Assembly: GCA_008638375.1 (NCBI GenBank)
Contig: VIRR01000554.1
Span: forward strand, 1-64,000
Length of the DNA: 64,000 nt
From: Nyssa sinensis
Taxonomy: Eukaryota; Streptophyta; Magnoliopsida; Cornales; Nyssaceae
Direction: 5' to 3'
In this document: positions 24,330 to 36,825 of the stretch, piece by piece
Layout: the number at the start of each line of letters is the position of its first letter
Numbering within the stretch: the stretch's first letter is position 1
Translations under genes and position numbers: made by a program
Notes under the pieces: generated by a model
Databases searched by the model: none
What the model was told of the DNA's origin: nothing
Seen by the model: only the letters and a program-made list of their open reading frames with translations

Positions 24330-25145
24330 AAATGGTTCGAATAAGGTTGTTATTTACACATTATTTTTCAAAATTATAATGCCTTGCTCAAAACTCAATC
24401 GAAGGTCTTTTTAATAAGACTTGCTTTCAATCGAATGAGCTACTTTGTGGAGCTACTATTTGGCTGAGAAGAGATATCTTGGATAGTTCCCAATTTAATA
24501 AATTTTTGTAGATATAAAAGAGGGACTTGTTCTTTTATTAAGAGAGAGAGAGAGAGAGAGGCTTATGCACATTTTTTAGAGACATCATTAGGGTTTTCAA
24601 AGGCTAGAACAAAAGTTTTTCATCTTTGAAATGCACTTAGAAAACCTAGACATTAATGATCTAAACCTAGTTTGCAAATCTTCTTTTGAGAGTATTAGTA
24701 TGGAGGGTTTTGGCTACTATGATTGGTGGACACGAAGGCCTGTGGATTTGAGTTGTAAACAACTTTCGAGGATTTGAAGTTGGAGCTGTGAAGAACGCTT
24801 TTGGATTCAAGTCAAGAAGTGTATGAGATCAACATCAGCAAGGCTTGATGAGTTGAATCGTCATGTAAATTGAGTCAAGTTGAGTCTGTATTCTTTCGAT
24901 TCTTCATAGTGGATTTGTGCATTTAGAGTAGGTCTTCTGGTTTTCCCCTTCTAGGATTTTTCACATAAAAATCTTGGTGTTCACTTTATGTGATTGATTA
25001 TATAGATTTAATTCTATTACTTGATTATTTAGAAATTGAGATTGCACAGACTTGGAATATTAAGATACTTGTACTAATCAATTAAAATAAGTTGAATCCA
25101 TGATAAACTGGTCTATTAACGTATTCACCCCCTTATGTCAAGTCT
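24330..25145 (+). mobile_element. Copia-type LTR fragment, plus strand
   Basis: The segment around 24930-25000 ('ggttttccccttctaggatttttcacataaaaatcttgg') followed by '..attcacccccttatgtca' (about 25120-25140) matches the R-U5 arrangement of plant copia LTRs. A (GA)n run at 24541-24560 lies upstream. The left boundary is uncertain and no target duplication or primer-binding site was found. Confidence 0.45.
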
Positions 25146-26150
25146 ATCATGTCTAGATGCTAAACTATCATTTTCAAACTCATCGATGGTGCCATGGTGC
25201 GAATGTAGGCCCCCTTAATCGAGATTTGCGAGAAGATCATCATGTGAATAAATTTAGGTGTGGTCAATTCTCTTTTTATGAGTTCTGTCTTGTGCTTGAT
25301 TAATTGTACATTCAATTTTCTTGAATTACTTGTTTGGTTCTTGAGAAAATGCAAGAACCTTGAATTTTTGGAAAAAGAGAAAATCTTAATCTCAACGTTG
25401 TGAAATATTTGTAATATCTATGCATTATATTTTAGAAAATGCATTTTTCCTAGAAATTTTCTTAGAAAATCCCTTCTACCAGTGGCATTATTGTGGATTC
25501 TCAACAATACTTTCTTAGAAATTCTCATAGTTTTCCTTGCCTATCAAATTTGGGCCCTGACCCTGAAACAAATTAATTCAAGATAGGGGTGGGCTTGAGT
25601 TGGGTTGCTCAGGCTCAAGGTTGGACTCGAGTTGACCGTCTCATAACTTGTGCTGATTGGATAGGCCTCAAGCTCGTCCGAGTCTGCTTGAGTTTCACCC
25701 CTAGTCATTTCAAGACTTCCAGACACTTTGATAAGGGGAAGTCATGTAATATATATTTTTCAAAACACAACAATGCTTGTGTAATTAAACCTTACCCTCG
25801 GAAAGGTCAATGTAATTTTAAAAAAATATGTGGAATTATATCAATATAAGGTCTTCAACCAAGCCTGTTAAGAAAAAGCTCTTTGATATAGAAGAACATC
25901 TTAATCTTACACAAAAAGAAATTAATCACTAAAGAGTTGAGCAATAAAAGCACTAGGACATCCTTAAAATGGCCAATTAAGCTACAAACAGGAATAAAAC
26001 CTCTAAAACTGACTGACTTGAGTAGTACCACGAACAGATGCTATATTCATTAGTTTTCTATATTAGAATTGTAGATAGAGACATGACGTTTGGAACACAC
26101 ACATGCTGTAGAGACATGAAAAATTGAGAATGAATTTTTCGTTTTGCTAA
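25146..26150. other. Gene-less stretch
   Basis: No gene seen apart from the small MITE-like element called separately. Confidence 0.4.
25584..25703. mobile_element. Possible 120-bp MITE
   Basis: It starts TAGGGGTG and ends CACCCCTA, perfect 8-bp inverted ends of a type seen in hAT-like MITEs. The inside carries repeated 'ttgagtt/ctcgag' strings. No clear 8-bp target duplication is present, so the call is tentative. Confidence 0.35.
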
Positions 26151-26559
26151 GAGGATTGTAGTACCCAGGTAGCCAGAGCTGTTAGGACTTTTTGTCGGGG
26201 TATTTTAGAGACTGGAAAATTTTGGAAGGTGACCGGTTCGTTTTGAGTAGCCAGCACGGGCAATGCCCGGGCAAACCCGAACCATGCCTCGAGGTGTGTG
26301 CATGCACGTAGTTCCATGCATGCATACATGCATGTATAAGTATAAATATGAGTGTATGTATACGTGCTCGGGATTTAATATATGCATACGTATATGAAAA
26401 TATATACATGTATAATATGTGTATTATATATGTATATGTATATAATATATGATGTATTGTATATATGCATATATATATAATTATTTATTTGTCCATTGAT
26501 TTATTATTATTATTATTATTTAATGGCTTAATTCAAAAATGTGTGTTAAGTATGTGTGG

Positions 26560-26595
<36 letters not shown>

Positions 26596-26701
26596 GGTGA
26601 GTATGTTATGTGTATGTATGCATATCTGTTATGTATGTATGTATGTATGTATATATTTAATGCATTTAAATATATATATATAGGTATATATATATTTGTG
26701 T

Positions 26702-26702
<1 letters not shown>

Positions 26703-26748
<46 letters not shown>
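26703..26748. repeat. (TA)n microsatellite
   Basis: About 23 TA units in the 5' part of the LTR. Confidence 0.9.
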
Positions 26749-26751
<3 letters not shown>

Positions 26752-29084
26752 TGTGTGTGAACAGCTGTGTATGTATAGTTGTGTGTGGCAGAAGTGTATG
26801 AGTGCACGTGGGTGAGTGTATGTGGATGAGGGTGTGTGGAAATTGAGTGTTGCACACTCAAGAGGGCATGGAGTAGCTGGCAGTAGGTGTTGGAGTGTGT
26901 AAGAGGGTTTCCAGAGGGTAGGCAGGTCTGATTTTAGAGAGAGAGAGAGAGCGAGAGAGAAAGAGAGATGAGGTGATATATGTGTATCCGCAGGTGTGTA
27001 TATAGGGTGTCGGTTGAGAGAAAAAGGAAAGAAAAAGCAGAAGAAAGAAAGAGAGAGTGAGGGTGAAGTGAAGAGGATCAAGACTGAGAAGGAGTCACAC
27101 GAGGAGGAGCTCAACCCGAGGAGACAGAAAGAGATTACACCAGAAAAACCCAAAAGAAAGGTAAACTAAATCGTTTCTGTTTTAGTTTTAGAAACATGAT
27201 GATTTAAATTTTTAATTGTAGGGTTTGTTTAAGCATGGGAAGAGAAAATTGTTGCAAAAAGAATCACTTGAATCGGTGGGAAAATCAGTTAGAAATAAGG
27301 AGTTGCAGGTCACGGCCAAGGGTTGATGGGTTGTCATTTTATGTGTTAAACTCAAAAATAAAGGAAGGGAGTTGATGAGGTGAGTTAGAGAAACGTTTTG
27401 GAATTTAAAGGGGGTCAAAACAATAAGAAAATAGTCAAGAAACTGGGAAAAATCAGATCATCGGAATCTGGGTTTTTGGCTGGAAAAGGGACATGCACAG
27501 GTCAGAAAACCGTGGGTTAAGGGGCTGAAATGTGCTCTAAATTGTTGCCTAAAATCCCATATTTATTTTAGTGTAAAAATAATGCAATTCGGACATAAAA
27601 CATGAGAGAAAAATGGGAGGGGAGTCGCGGTTTTCCGGCGAGATGGCTGGAATTCGGCCGGGGAAGACGACCGGCGCTTGGCCGGATAGTCGGGGGGCGC
27701 AGGGGTTCAGTTGGGCCGTTCCTGATGGGCCACTGGATTGGTTTGTTTAAAAAGATTTAAAAGGGTTGGGCTTGGTCTGTTTTAAAAAGGGGAGTGCGCT
27801 AACTGTTTTGAATTTAAAGGGTTTGGGCCTGTTGGTCTTTGGCCCAACAAGTAAAGGAAAAAGAAAAAAAAAAAAAAAGAAAAGAAAAGAAAAAGGGGGG
27901 ATTTGTGGCTACCGCGGCTCGAACCGCGGTGGGGCGCGTGGAAGGGGTGCGTGCGGACCAGTGGGGCGGTTACCAACCATGGTAACCATTCCCCATATAA
28001 ATATATATAATATATGTTTAAAGTATTTAATTAATTAAATTAATTTAATTACATTAAATACACCAAAATGTCTCTGAGTCCAAACGAGGCAAGTCTTATA
28101 TGTTTTCTAACTATCTTGGACCTCCTAAGACCAACGGTGAGGTCTGTGACGCAATACGAGGTCCCAAAAAATAAGACCTGTGGAACCCTTAAAAATTACC
28201 AAAATGTCCCTGAGTTAAAACGCAGTCAAACGAACCTCGATTTGAGTAAACAAATAGTGAAATATTATTATCTCAAACATTCCAGATTCAACTGTAGAGT
28301 TCGATTTACGAGGAGAGGCCTCGGGAAATGGAAAACCGTAAAAGTACGAAATGACAGTTTTGCCCTTTTTAGCTCGGATGCCCGAATTAAATTCTACAAA
28401 AGCCTAAACCTATTTTCTCTGACGTTCCGGACCCAATGGTAGAGGTTATTTTAGCAAAATAGAAACCAATAAAAAAATGAAGACAAAATTTGATGAATAG
28501 CATGATTCAAGTGACAAACCGACTGAGTTACATTTTATGGTTTTAGGAGCATCGAAAGGCAACGAGAAGGTAGTCTAATCCTTCCACGTTCTCCCTGCTA
28601 GCCACTACACTACGAGCGCGATTTATTTGGGTTGAGACCAACCCGTCAGGTACGATATATTGTGCTAAGTAAGAAATAGAATTGACTTTAGGAATAACTG
28701 CCATATTGACTTGATGATTCACATTTTTGTTTTATTGCTCGTATGCTTATGTGCTCCTTGTCATCTTGTTGAAAGTTTGGTGATGAATGGGATGACTATG
28801 TGTATATTGTGTGTTAGCATAATGTGTGGATTATGTTCTTTGAGAATGGTTGAGATTATGTAATGCGTGATTTAAAGCATGTGTTAAGTGGATTGTGCCT
28901 GGCATGTACTCTTGGTGAAAAGATCTTGTGATTGGAATGTTATTGTGTGATACATTGTTTAAAGCATGCTTCATGTGGGGATAAGATGATTTATCGGGAT
29001 TGCATTGTGACATGGTAGAATCATGAGCATATTGGCATAGTGTGATTCTTTGGACATGGTGTGAGTTGAGCATTTGGCATAGTG

Positions 29085-29260
29085 CATACTGGATACTCAG
29101 GCCGTTAGGGAAGGTTCGTAAAGTGAGACATACTGGTTACTCAGGCCGTCGGGGAGGGTCCGTAAAGTGAGACATACTGGTTACTCAGGCCGTCGGGGAG
29201 GGTCCGTAAAGTGAGGCATACTGGATGCTTAGGCCGTCGGGAAAGGTCCGTAAAGTGAGG
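29085..29260. repeat. 44-bp minisatellite, four copies, inside the LTR
   Basis: The string 'catactgg' begins units at 29085, 29129, 29173 and 29217, exactly 44 bp apart, each with 'aggccgt..ggg' and 'ggt(t/c)cgtaaagtgag'. The LTR at 20369 has about one diverged unit in the same place (about 22820-22880) and the LTR at 2446 about two, so copy number varies between LTRs of the family. Confidence 0.9.
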
Positions 29261-29744
29261 CATGGTTGTGACATGGAGTTTGAATGAGTGCATCACGCAT
29301 AATGTTATATGTTGCATTAGAGGTATTGAATGCCATGTAGATATAACTATACACTTGCACATGCCACGCCCTTAATTTTGTTTCTTGCATTAGCATTATA
29401 TTGTACCAGCAGTTGAGCTGACCCATTCGTGGGACAACATTTCAAATGAGGATGCTCCAGCTACTTGAGATTCAGTGACACCTTGATAGGAGGAAGCACT
29501 TAGTGTATTTTTAGCCCATGGAACTTATGTTTTGTGATGTAAGGGCTTGAGCTCGAATGACCCGTGAACATTGTAATGGCGGGATGTATTTCATGTTATT
29601 CTGATGTATTGATGGGAACGGACACATGCTTGGTTAAATTTGTTTAAGTTGTATTTTATTTTATTTTCTTTTTGTCTCATTACTCGCTCCTCGGGTTCGC
29701 AGGAATTCGGGGCGTGACACATGCACATTGCAAAAACATACAGA

Positions 29745-32700
29745 TCAAATGTGCCTATTGCAAATGAGCTGCAATTTGATTTTGTTCAACTTGGAAACCA
29801 CTTCTTGTATGTCATTCCTCTCCTCCGGTAATTCTTTGCAACACTCCAAGCCCAACTCCATGATAGCGAGTAGATTGTCTTGTGTGGCAGTCATATCTCC
29901 ATTTTCTATCCTCAATAAACCACAATCCACAACCTCCATTAATTTGTCAGGAAGTGATGCATTCACCCAATGCCTCAAACTCAATTCTCCAATGAACATT
30001 TCATCCGTGGGTTTCTTTCTTGTGAATGTCTCCAGCAACATTATACCATAGCTGAAAATATCACCTCTTGTGGACACTCTTCCTTTGGAGCCATACTCTG
30101 TCAAATAGTGATAGACTTAGTCTTCAAGAAGTGTAATTGAAATACATGACCTTCATTGTCATCTAATATTTGCAAATATTTTATATATACATATAGCAAT
30201 AAAGATACATATCCCTGGAATGACATTTAAAAAAAAAAAATTGGGTAGATTACACTGACTTCCCCTGAAGTTTTTGACAATTACACTGATCTCCTCTCAG
30301 GTTTTTGAAACTACATGGACCTCCCTACTTTACTTGACAAACTATAAACACTCCCCTTCAGTCAATTTTTTTTTTTCCAAAATGAAAAAATTGCCCCTTT
30401 CATGTCTTCTTTTTTACATTTTTTTTTTCAATTTTGACCATTTTTATTTTCATTTTCAAATAAGTATTGATTAAAACCTTAAATCAATTTTTATATAAAA
30501 TAAAATTAAGTTATTTACCTTAAATCTATTTTTATATAATATAATTTTTTTAAAAAAAAAGTTAGAAAAATTGGTCAAAATTAAAAAAAAAAAAAAAAAA
30601 ACACGAAAGGGGCAATTTTGTCATTTTGGAAAAACATGACTAGAGTGGGGTATTTGTAATTTGTTAGGTAAAGTAAGGGAGATTAGTTTAATTTCAGGAA
30701 CTTGAGGGAGGTTAAAGTAATTGTTAGAAACCTCAGGGAGGAGAGGTCAGTGTAATTTACTATAAAAAATACTTTGGGCTAAGGCCTGATTGTCTTGGGT
30801 GCTATTTTCTCATCCTAGTGCTTGATTAGTCTTTGTTTTTCTTCCGAAAGAAGTGTTATTTACAAGTCCTATTTATAAATAATCACAAAAGTAAAAATCG
30901 TATTTACAAATAATTAGAAGTTTCTCTATTGTGAACCTTCTCAAAAATCCAACTGCCAACTAACCCAAGCCATGGCTGGGAAACCAAAAAATCACAATCC
31001 TCACTTTGTGAGACTTGAAACAATGGCTTTTTCTGTGGGGCAAGGCACCAGATGCCTCTCAGACATTAACGGCTTCAGTGTAGCGCCTGAATAGTCAATG
31101 TAGTTTTTACTTAGATTAAAAATCTTAGATGTGTCAAAATGTATAAACTAAATGTTCAATCCAGTATTAGACTTTTGATCTATAGTTTCAATGCATGAAT
31201 GGTTGGCATAATTGAGTTTTCTACTTAGCAACACATTTTTCTTGTTCATCAAGATTTTATATATGTTGTTTTGATGGGTAAGTTTTTTATGGGAGCAAAT
31301 GTGCAAAAGGAAAACTATGCTACATGATGCAACTATGGGTCAGAGCTTGACATTTGGCTTAGAGAAATGATTACGAGCTTATTGAAGTCATATGATGAAC
31401 TAATGACAAAAATTGATAATTAACATGCAATTAAATTCTTTTGATGCCAAATTTTCTCCATGAATATTACAGAACATTTCACTTCAGCTAACTTCTATAT
31501 ATGGTAAATGTATTTAGTTTGTATGTCTGGGACTCCAAACCTCAGATTTGTAACTAGTCTTGGAACTATAAAGTAGATAAAGATGAAAGATTTACCTGGT
31601 GCAATATAACCGAGTGTACCTAAAGTCTTGGTTTGTGTTGCAGTCTGGTTTTTGGCTAAAATCTTTGCAATGCCAAAGTCGCATACATGTGCAACCATGT
31701 CTTCATCTAAAAGAACATTGTTGGGCTTCAAATCACAGTGGACTATAGGCTCTAATTGACCATGATGAAGGTATTCCAAAGCTAATGCAACATCGAACAT
31801 GATGCTCACTCTTTGAAAAAGATCTAAGCAGTAGTTATGAGAATAGAACCACTTCTCAAGGCTTCCATTTGGCATGTACTGCAAAACCATAGCTCTAAAC
31901 TCAGGATTAGAGCATGTGCTTATGACTTTGACAAGATTCCTATGCCTGGTTGTTCGCAAGACTTCACATTCTGCATCAAAACTTTTGAAAGCTCCTTCAA
32001 GTTGCAAATTTAGAATTTTAACAGCAACAGTTGTATCATCTGAGAGTATCCCTTTGTATACAGAACCAAAGCTTTCTACTCCAAGAAGGTTGGCGCCACA
32101 GAAGTAATTTGTAGCATGATGAAGCTCATGATACGGAATCATTCTATACTCCATGGTAGGTAATATATCAACTAAACTCTGGATCTGTACATTACTTTCT
32201 TGATATTTCTTCAGCATATATAAGAAAGCAACAACTGCCATGAACACAATAGTTGGCAGAATAACTTTGAGCAAAATTTGTTTAGTCTCTGATTTCTTGT
32301 TAGAGTGGCTGCAAGTTGGGACTTGTAAATCTTGATTCCCACAAAGTGTTTCATTATGCAAGAAAGATTACCCTGTAAAATTTGGAAAAGGTCATCCATT
32401 TGGAATCTCCCCTGATAGCTTATTGAAAGAAAAGTTCAAATACCTAAGATGTGAGAGTTTCTCAAGAGACTTGGGTATTCTACCAGACAGATTATTGTGG
32501 GAGAGATCAATAAATTCCAAAGCTATCAAATTGCCAAATCATTGTGGAATGTTGCCTTCAAATGAGTTCCTAGATAGATTTAGAGAAATAAGGTGCTCAA
32601 AGGCCCCAATGAATGTTGATATGTTTCCAAAGATTCGATTCCAAGATAAATCCATATGCTCGATGATGACCAACTTTCCTATGTCTGGAGGTAGGTTTCC

Positions 32701-34572
32701 ACTCAAAGAGTTGGATGATAAACTCAAGATTATTAGATTTCCAAGCCCCCATAAACTCGTCGGTATTGATGAGTTCAGTGCATTTGAACTTAGGAGCAGC
32801 TTATGTAGCCGACTCAGATTCACTATGCAAGATAGGATTGGTCCATAGAGGCTATTCTGTTTGACTGATAACTCTCCCAAGTTTCTCAAATGACATAGCT
32901 CATGTGGAATGGATCCTTCAATTTTGTTATTACCAAGATACAATCTTTGTAGGCTCTCTAGTCCAACAATTGTTGATGGGATGGTTCCATTTAGATTGTT
33001 ATTGCTTAGATTTATAAAATTCAAGTTTCTGAAGGTACCAACTCCTCTAGGAATATGCCTTTTTATTTGGCATGAGAATGCAGAAAAAGTTTGAAGGGGA
33101 CTTGAATTATTTCCAATTGAATTTGGTATGATGCCATCCAATGGATTGTAGTCTACAATCAACCATTTCAAGCTTCTGCAATTTGTCAAAGTTGTGAGGA
33201 AATGAAGTTCAGGGCTTCCAGTCTCTTCTGTCAGCTGATTGCCTCCGACATTGAACCACGATAGTTGCTCTAAGTTGCCTAGAGATTTTGGCACTGGCCC
33301 AGTAAATAAGTTAGCTTCGAGAGTTAATCTAGCGAGCTTAGAAAAGTTCGACAAATACAATGGAATGTTTCCACCAAGCTGATTACCTTGTGCTAGGAAT
33401 TGTTGAAGATTTGGAAGCTGAAGCCCAATAGTTGTGGGCCGGGTTCCAGAGAAGGCATTATAAGCAAAGGAAAGAGACTCTAGGGAGGAGATATTAAATA
33501 TTGCTGAAGGTATTACACTAGAAAGAAAGTTTTTTCCTAAATTGAAATCAATTAAATTCGAAAGACCTCCCAACTCATTAGGAATGACTCCATGAATGTA
33601 GTTTGTTCCCATATAAATTTGATCTAAACTTGAAATGTTACCTAGGGAAGGTGGGATGGTTCCAAAGATGTTGTTAACACCAATATTTAACCTCTTAAGC
33701 TTATGGAGTCTCCCGACTTCTGCTGGTATAGTTCCATTGAAACTATTGTAGTATAAAACTAAATGTGTAAGCTCTGTACAATGGTATATTGTAGAAGGAA
33801 TATGGCCACTGATGTGGTTGTAATAAAGACTTAGTCTTTGAAGTTTAGGGAAATTGCTGCAAAGATCTTTTGGAAGAGTGCCAGAGATGCTATTGTTTTG
33901 AAGCAAAACATACCTCAGAAAAGTGACATTAAAAATAGGGAAAAGAATAGAACCTGCCAAGCCACTGCTCTCTGATTCCAAGTACTCTAATGTGGAGATG
34001 TTGCCTATTGATGATGGGATGGAACCAGAAAGGCTGTTTCCGCTGAGGGATAGACCACGAAGCTTGGGTAAGATGCCAAACTCCTTTGCTATTCCACTGG
34101 TGAAGTTGTTATATTCAAGTAATATGGCTTGTAATCTTCGACAATGGTGCAAACTTGGTGGGATCACTCCTTCAATTTGATTGTGTGCTAAATTCAGTTC
34201 TTTTAGACGATGCAAGTGGCTAAACTCAGGAGGGAGCTAGCCTTGAAAACAGTTGTTACTTAGGTCTAGCAGCACAAGAAAGGATAGGTTAGCAAGCTGA
34301 GGGGAGATAGTGCCTTGGAGACCCATGTAGCCGAGATCCAGAACAGTAGCACGTTGTTTGCGGGTACTACAGGTGACTCCTATCCAATGACAGAAGTTGG
34401 TTGAAGTGGTCCAATTGTGTGCCAAAACATTGGTCGGATCAAACCTAATTTTAGACTTGAAGGCAAGTAGAGCTGACTGATCCGTGAAATTGGAGGAAGA
34501 CATGGCAAACCAAACCATGCATGATTTTATCAACAACATTGTAAAGAGCAAGATAACAGCACACCTCTCCAT
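29745..34572 (-). pseudogene. LRR receptor kinase B (FLS2/EFR/Xa21 type), four stop codons
   Basis: It has full-length architecture of a plasma-membrane pattern-recognition receptor: ATG at 34572, hydrophobic signal segment, LRR N-cap (WTTSTNFCHWIGVTC), about 20 leucine-rich repeats, a membrane segment (around 32200-32275), and a kinase in two exons (to 31596; 30097-29745). The intron is phase 1 within GYIAP/EYGS with GT..AG ends. The kinase is non-RD (VHCDLKPNN) and DFG is intact. Four in-frame stops interrupt it: TAG 34237-34239, TGA 32539-32541, TGA 32392-32394 and TAA 32368-32370. The frame is otherwise continuous. The ATP loop is GVESFG, with Glu replacing the second Gly. The intron is long (1,498 bp) because of an inserted foldback element. 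It is best read as a recent pseudogene. Confidence 0.92.
30244..30763. mobile_element. Foldback DNA transposon in the intron of receptor kinase B
   Basis: The left arm from 'gtagattacactgacttccc' (30245) through the T-rich tract and 'ccaaaatgaaaaaattgccc' (30377-30400) is matched in reverse complement by the right arm ending 'ggtcagtgtaatttacta' (30763). Arms are about 180 bp and roughly 80% similar by eye, with an AT-rich centre. This accounts for much of the length difference between the intron of gene B (1,498 bp) and that of gene C (229 bp). Transcribed as part of the intron it would form a long hairpin. The target duplication is unclear because the flanks are A-rich. Confidence 0.7.
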
Positions 34573-35590
34573 CAACAGGTTTTAGATTCAGAGATAGAGT
34601 TGGGGGATTATTGCGATAGATTTCTTTAACATTATACATATAGCAAAATTCATAGGTGGTGTATTTTTTCTTGCAAGTTTCATCTATTCAATCTATCATG
34701 ATTGAGTGATGCAATATTATATATATTATATGACCATTGTATAATTTTTTGGTTTTAGTCCTTGCACATGTATCAGCATTTTGAAGTCATGTTAGTGACC
34801 GTTGCCTATAATGGACCCCTTTGAAAAATGAGAGGAAAAGCAATTTTTATTAAGACTTCTATTGAGACTAGAATTTGGTCAATTTAGATTAGTTTCCTAT
34901 CAACATATTTTATTCCTGTTTTACTTGGATTTTAGGAATTCTTTATATAATGATGGCTATGTAGATTAGAAACAATTTTTGTGTTGATTAAAATTGCCAA
35001 AGACATCTTTCTCTTTTTCAATTGTTCTTGGCATTGAGACGAATCATCATAGCTTTTGTTGCCTTTGTTCTTGATATTTTTCATATGAGAATTAATATAA
35101 ATCAAGGAAGGTTTCCATTCGTATGATCTGCCCTATACGCTATGTTGCTTCAATAATAATTGTGGATGTTTACTTGGATTAAATTCATGACAGGAATGGT
35201 GATTATGAAGGAAAGACTACACTAACTTAACAACATAAAATGGTGATTATGAAGAGGAGGTGAAAGTCTCTTTGTGCGTTTGGTTTAATTGGACTAAGAT
35301 TACCATATTCAAGAAGGTGATGTAAAACAATTGACGGATCCTGGATGACTTAATACAACCCGAGGTGATCCGAAATTTAGAGAAAAATTTTGACCCGATT
35401 TTGACTCATTTTTGGGGGTATTTAAGTTTCTTAAATTCGGATTAGTATTAGTAATATCTTAATTCGATTAGTGGAAGGAATTAATAATTTCCTATTTAAA
35501 GTAATAGTTTTCTAGCTCTATAAATATGGTGTAATATGTCTTTAATATTCACTTTTTTTTATTATATATACAGTTTCGAATTTAGAGGAT
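34573..35590. other. 5' flank of receptor kinase B
   Basis: No gene seen. The 37-bp string at 34767-34803 ('catgtatcagcattttgaag' onwards) recurs with one mismatch at 48320-48356, marking a duplicated receptor-gene flank. The rest is AT-rich. Confidence 0.5.
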
Positions 35591-35599
35591 TTATTTTGA

Positions 35600-36390
35600 T
35601 TGCCTTTGTCAAAATTGAGTGCCTCTATCTCTTCCTCCGCCAAATCTGTTCTGCTAATTATGTCCTCTACCTCCTCCATTGTTATAGTTTTGTCCTCTAT
35701 TCTGGTAGCTTTGAAATCATTGATTAAAGCTTGTATTATTCTAAGACTCAGACTTTTTTCTTCTTTAAGTTTAATTGAGCTTGCAAAGTTTCTTCTAGTG
35801 AATTTTCTGATTTCCCATTTAAGCGTTATTCATGAACCAACAAATCCAATAATTCATCCATCATCATGGACTCGAAGCCAGTGGATCTTCAATAACAGTT
35901 ATTTTATATTCAAATCGCAATGTCAAGCTTCCAAGAATTTTATCAACTATTTGAAGGAAGGTCTTTCAGTTTTGCACCATTAGTCTTCATCTCATTAACA
36001 AGCGCCATGGTCAGCAAAAAATAATCAAAAATAGTTTTTAATTTTTTCATTTGCAACAACTCAAAACCTTTATGCGATTTCTAAAATCTGGCCCTTTTCA
36101 CCTTATTAATACCAACATATGTTTTTTTTTATATAAAGAATATCTCATTCTTATTTCGCAGATTGAACATGGGCAATTTTACTAAAAATTGAAAAATCTA
36201 GTTCTTGATGAATACAATTTAAGGTTTTAAAGTGTGCTTGTCTTGTTTGTTCATCTGAATCTTCTGAAAGCTCTTCCTCAATGAATTTCATCGTCAGACA
36301 ACTTGAATTGAAAAATATTTTTAATCGCACTCTTCCAATGAAAAAAATGAGTTTTGCCATCAAATTTGTGAACCATATAAACTAGTGATG
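35600..36390 (-). pseudogene. Copia gag fragment
   Basis: The minus strand encodes pieces of a plant Ty1-copia gag protein: an N-terminal piece with KFDGKTHFFHWKSAIKNIF (about 36360-36300), then NEMKTNGAKLKDLP (about 35960), a MMMDELLDLLVHE-RLNGKSE segment (about 35870-35800) and LEETLQAQLNLKKKK (about 35790-35750). These follow the order of the UBN2-type gag, whose product packages element RNA. Frameshifts and stops separate the pieces and no pol follows, so it is a dead fragment. Confidence 0.65.
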
Positions 36391-36825
36391 TCATCGTCAC
36401 GAACCAAGAACCAGATTATTGTATTATAACATCAAAAAAAAACAAATTGTGAAGAAGCTTTATGTTTCCTTGAGAAATGTGTATAAGAATCATTATTAAA
36501 AACTCTAAGCTCAAGCTACTACTCTTATTAAAAACAAGAGTTAATCGGGGTTAAGTCCCTAAACAAAGTGGTAAATTATTATAAAGTTCATGGATGTTTC
36601 CAATTCAAGGTTAAAGATTTGGTTATTTTTATTTTTGAGCTTAGATATATTATGATGACCGGTCACTTGTAGTTTTTTTTTTAAAAAAAAAATGACCATA
36701 ATACTCAAATAACATATTTGTTCAAAATAGGAAACCCTCAAATTGAATAACCCCTATCGGCGCCGCTCTCTATTTATCTCTCTTCCAAAGTCGTCCTCCT
36801 CTATTGTTGATCCTCCATCGCCAAT

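Larger units (their letters stand above)
26157..29719 (+). mobile_element. LTR of the Tat-type gypsy family (3,563 bp), no target duplication
   Basis: It begins TGTAGTACCC and ends GGGGCGTGACA. It carries the family landmarks in order: TA runs, GA-rich leader (about 27030-27150), 'caggtcacggcc' (27306), the run near 28070-28330 matching 21885-22150, 'tgtgctaagtaagaaatag' (28661; also 22471), and the same last 40 bp as the solo LTR ending at 23394. The flanks AGGAT and CATGC do not match, so it is either one LTR of a rearranged element or a product of recombination between elements. It ends 25 bp from the stop codon of receptor kinase B. Confidence 0.8.

Noticed and set aside
27766..28038. Lys/Gly-rich 90-residue open frame
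   Set aside because: It is a by-product of an A/G-rich run inside the LTR at 26157-29719.
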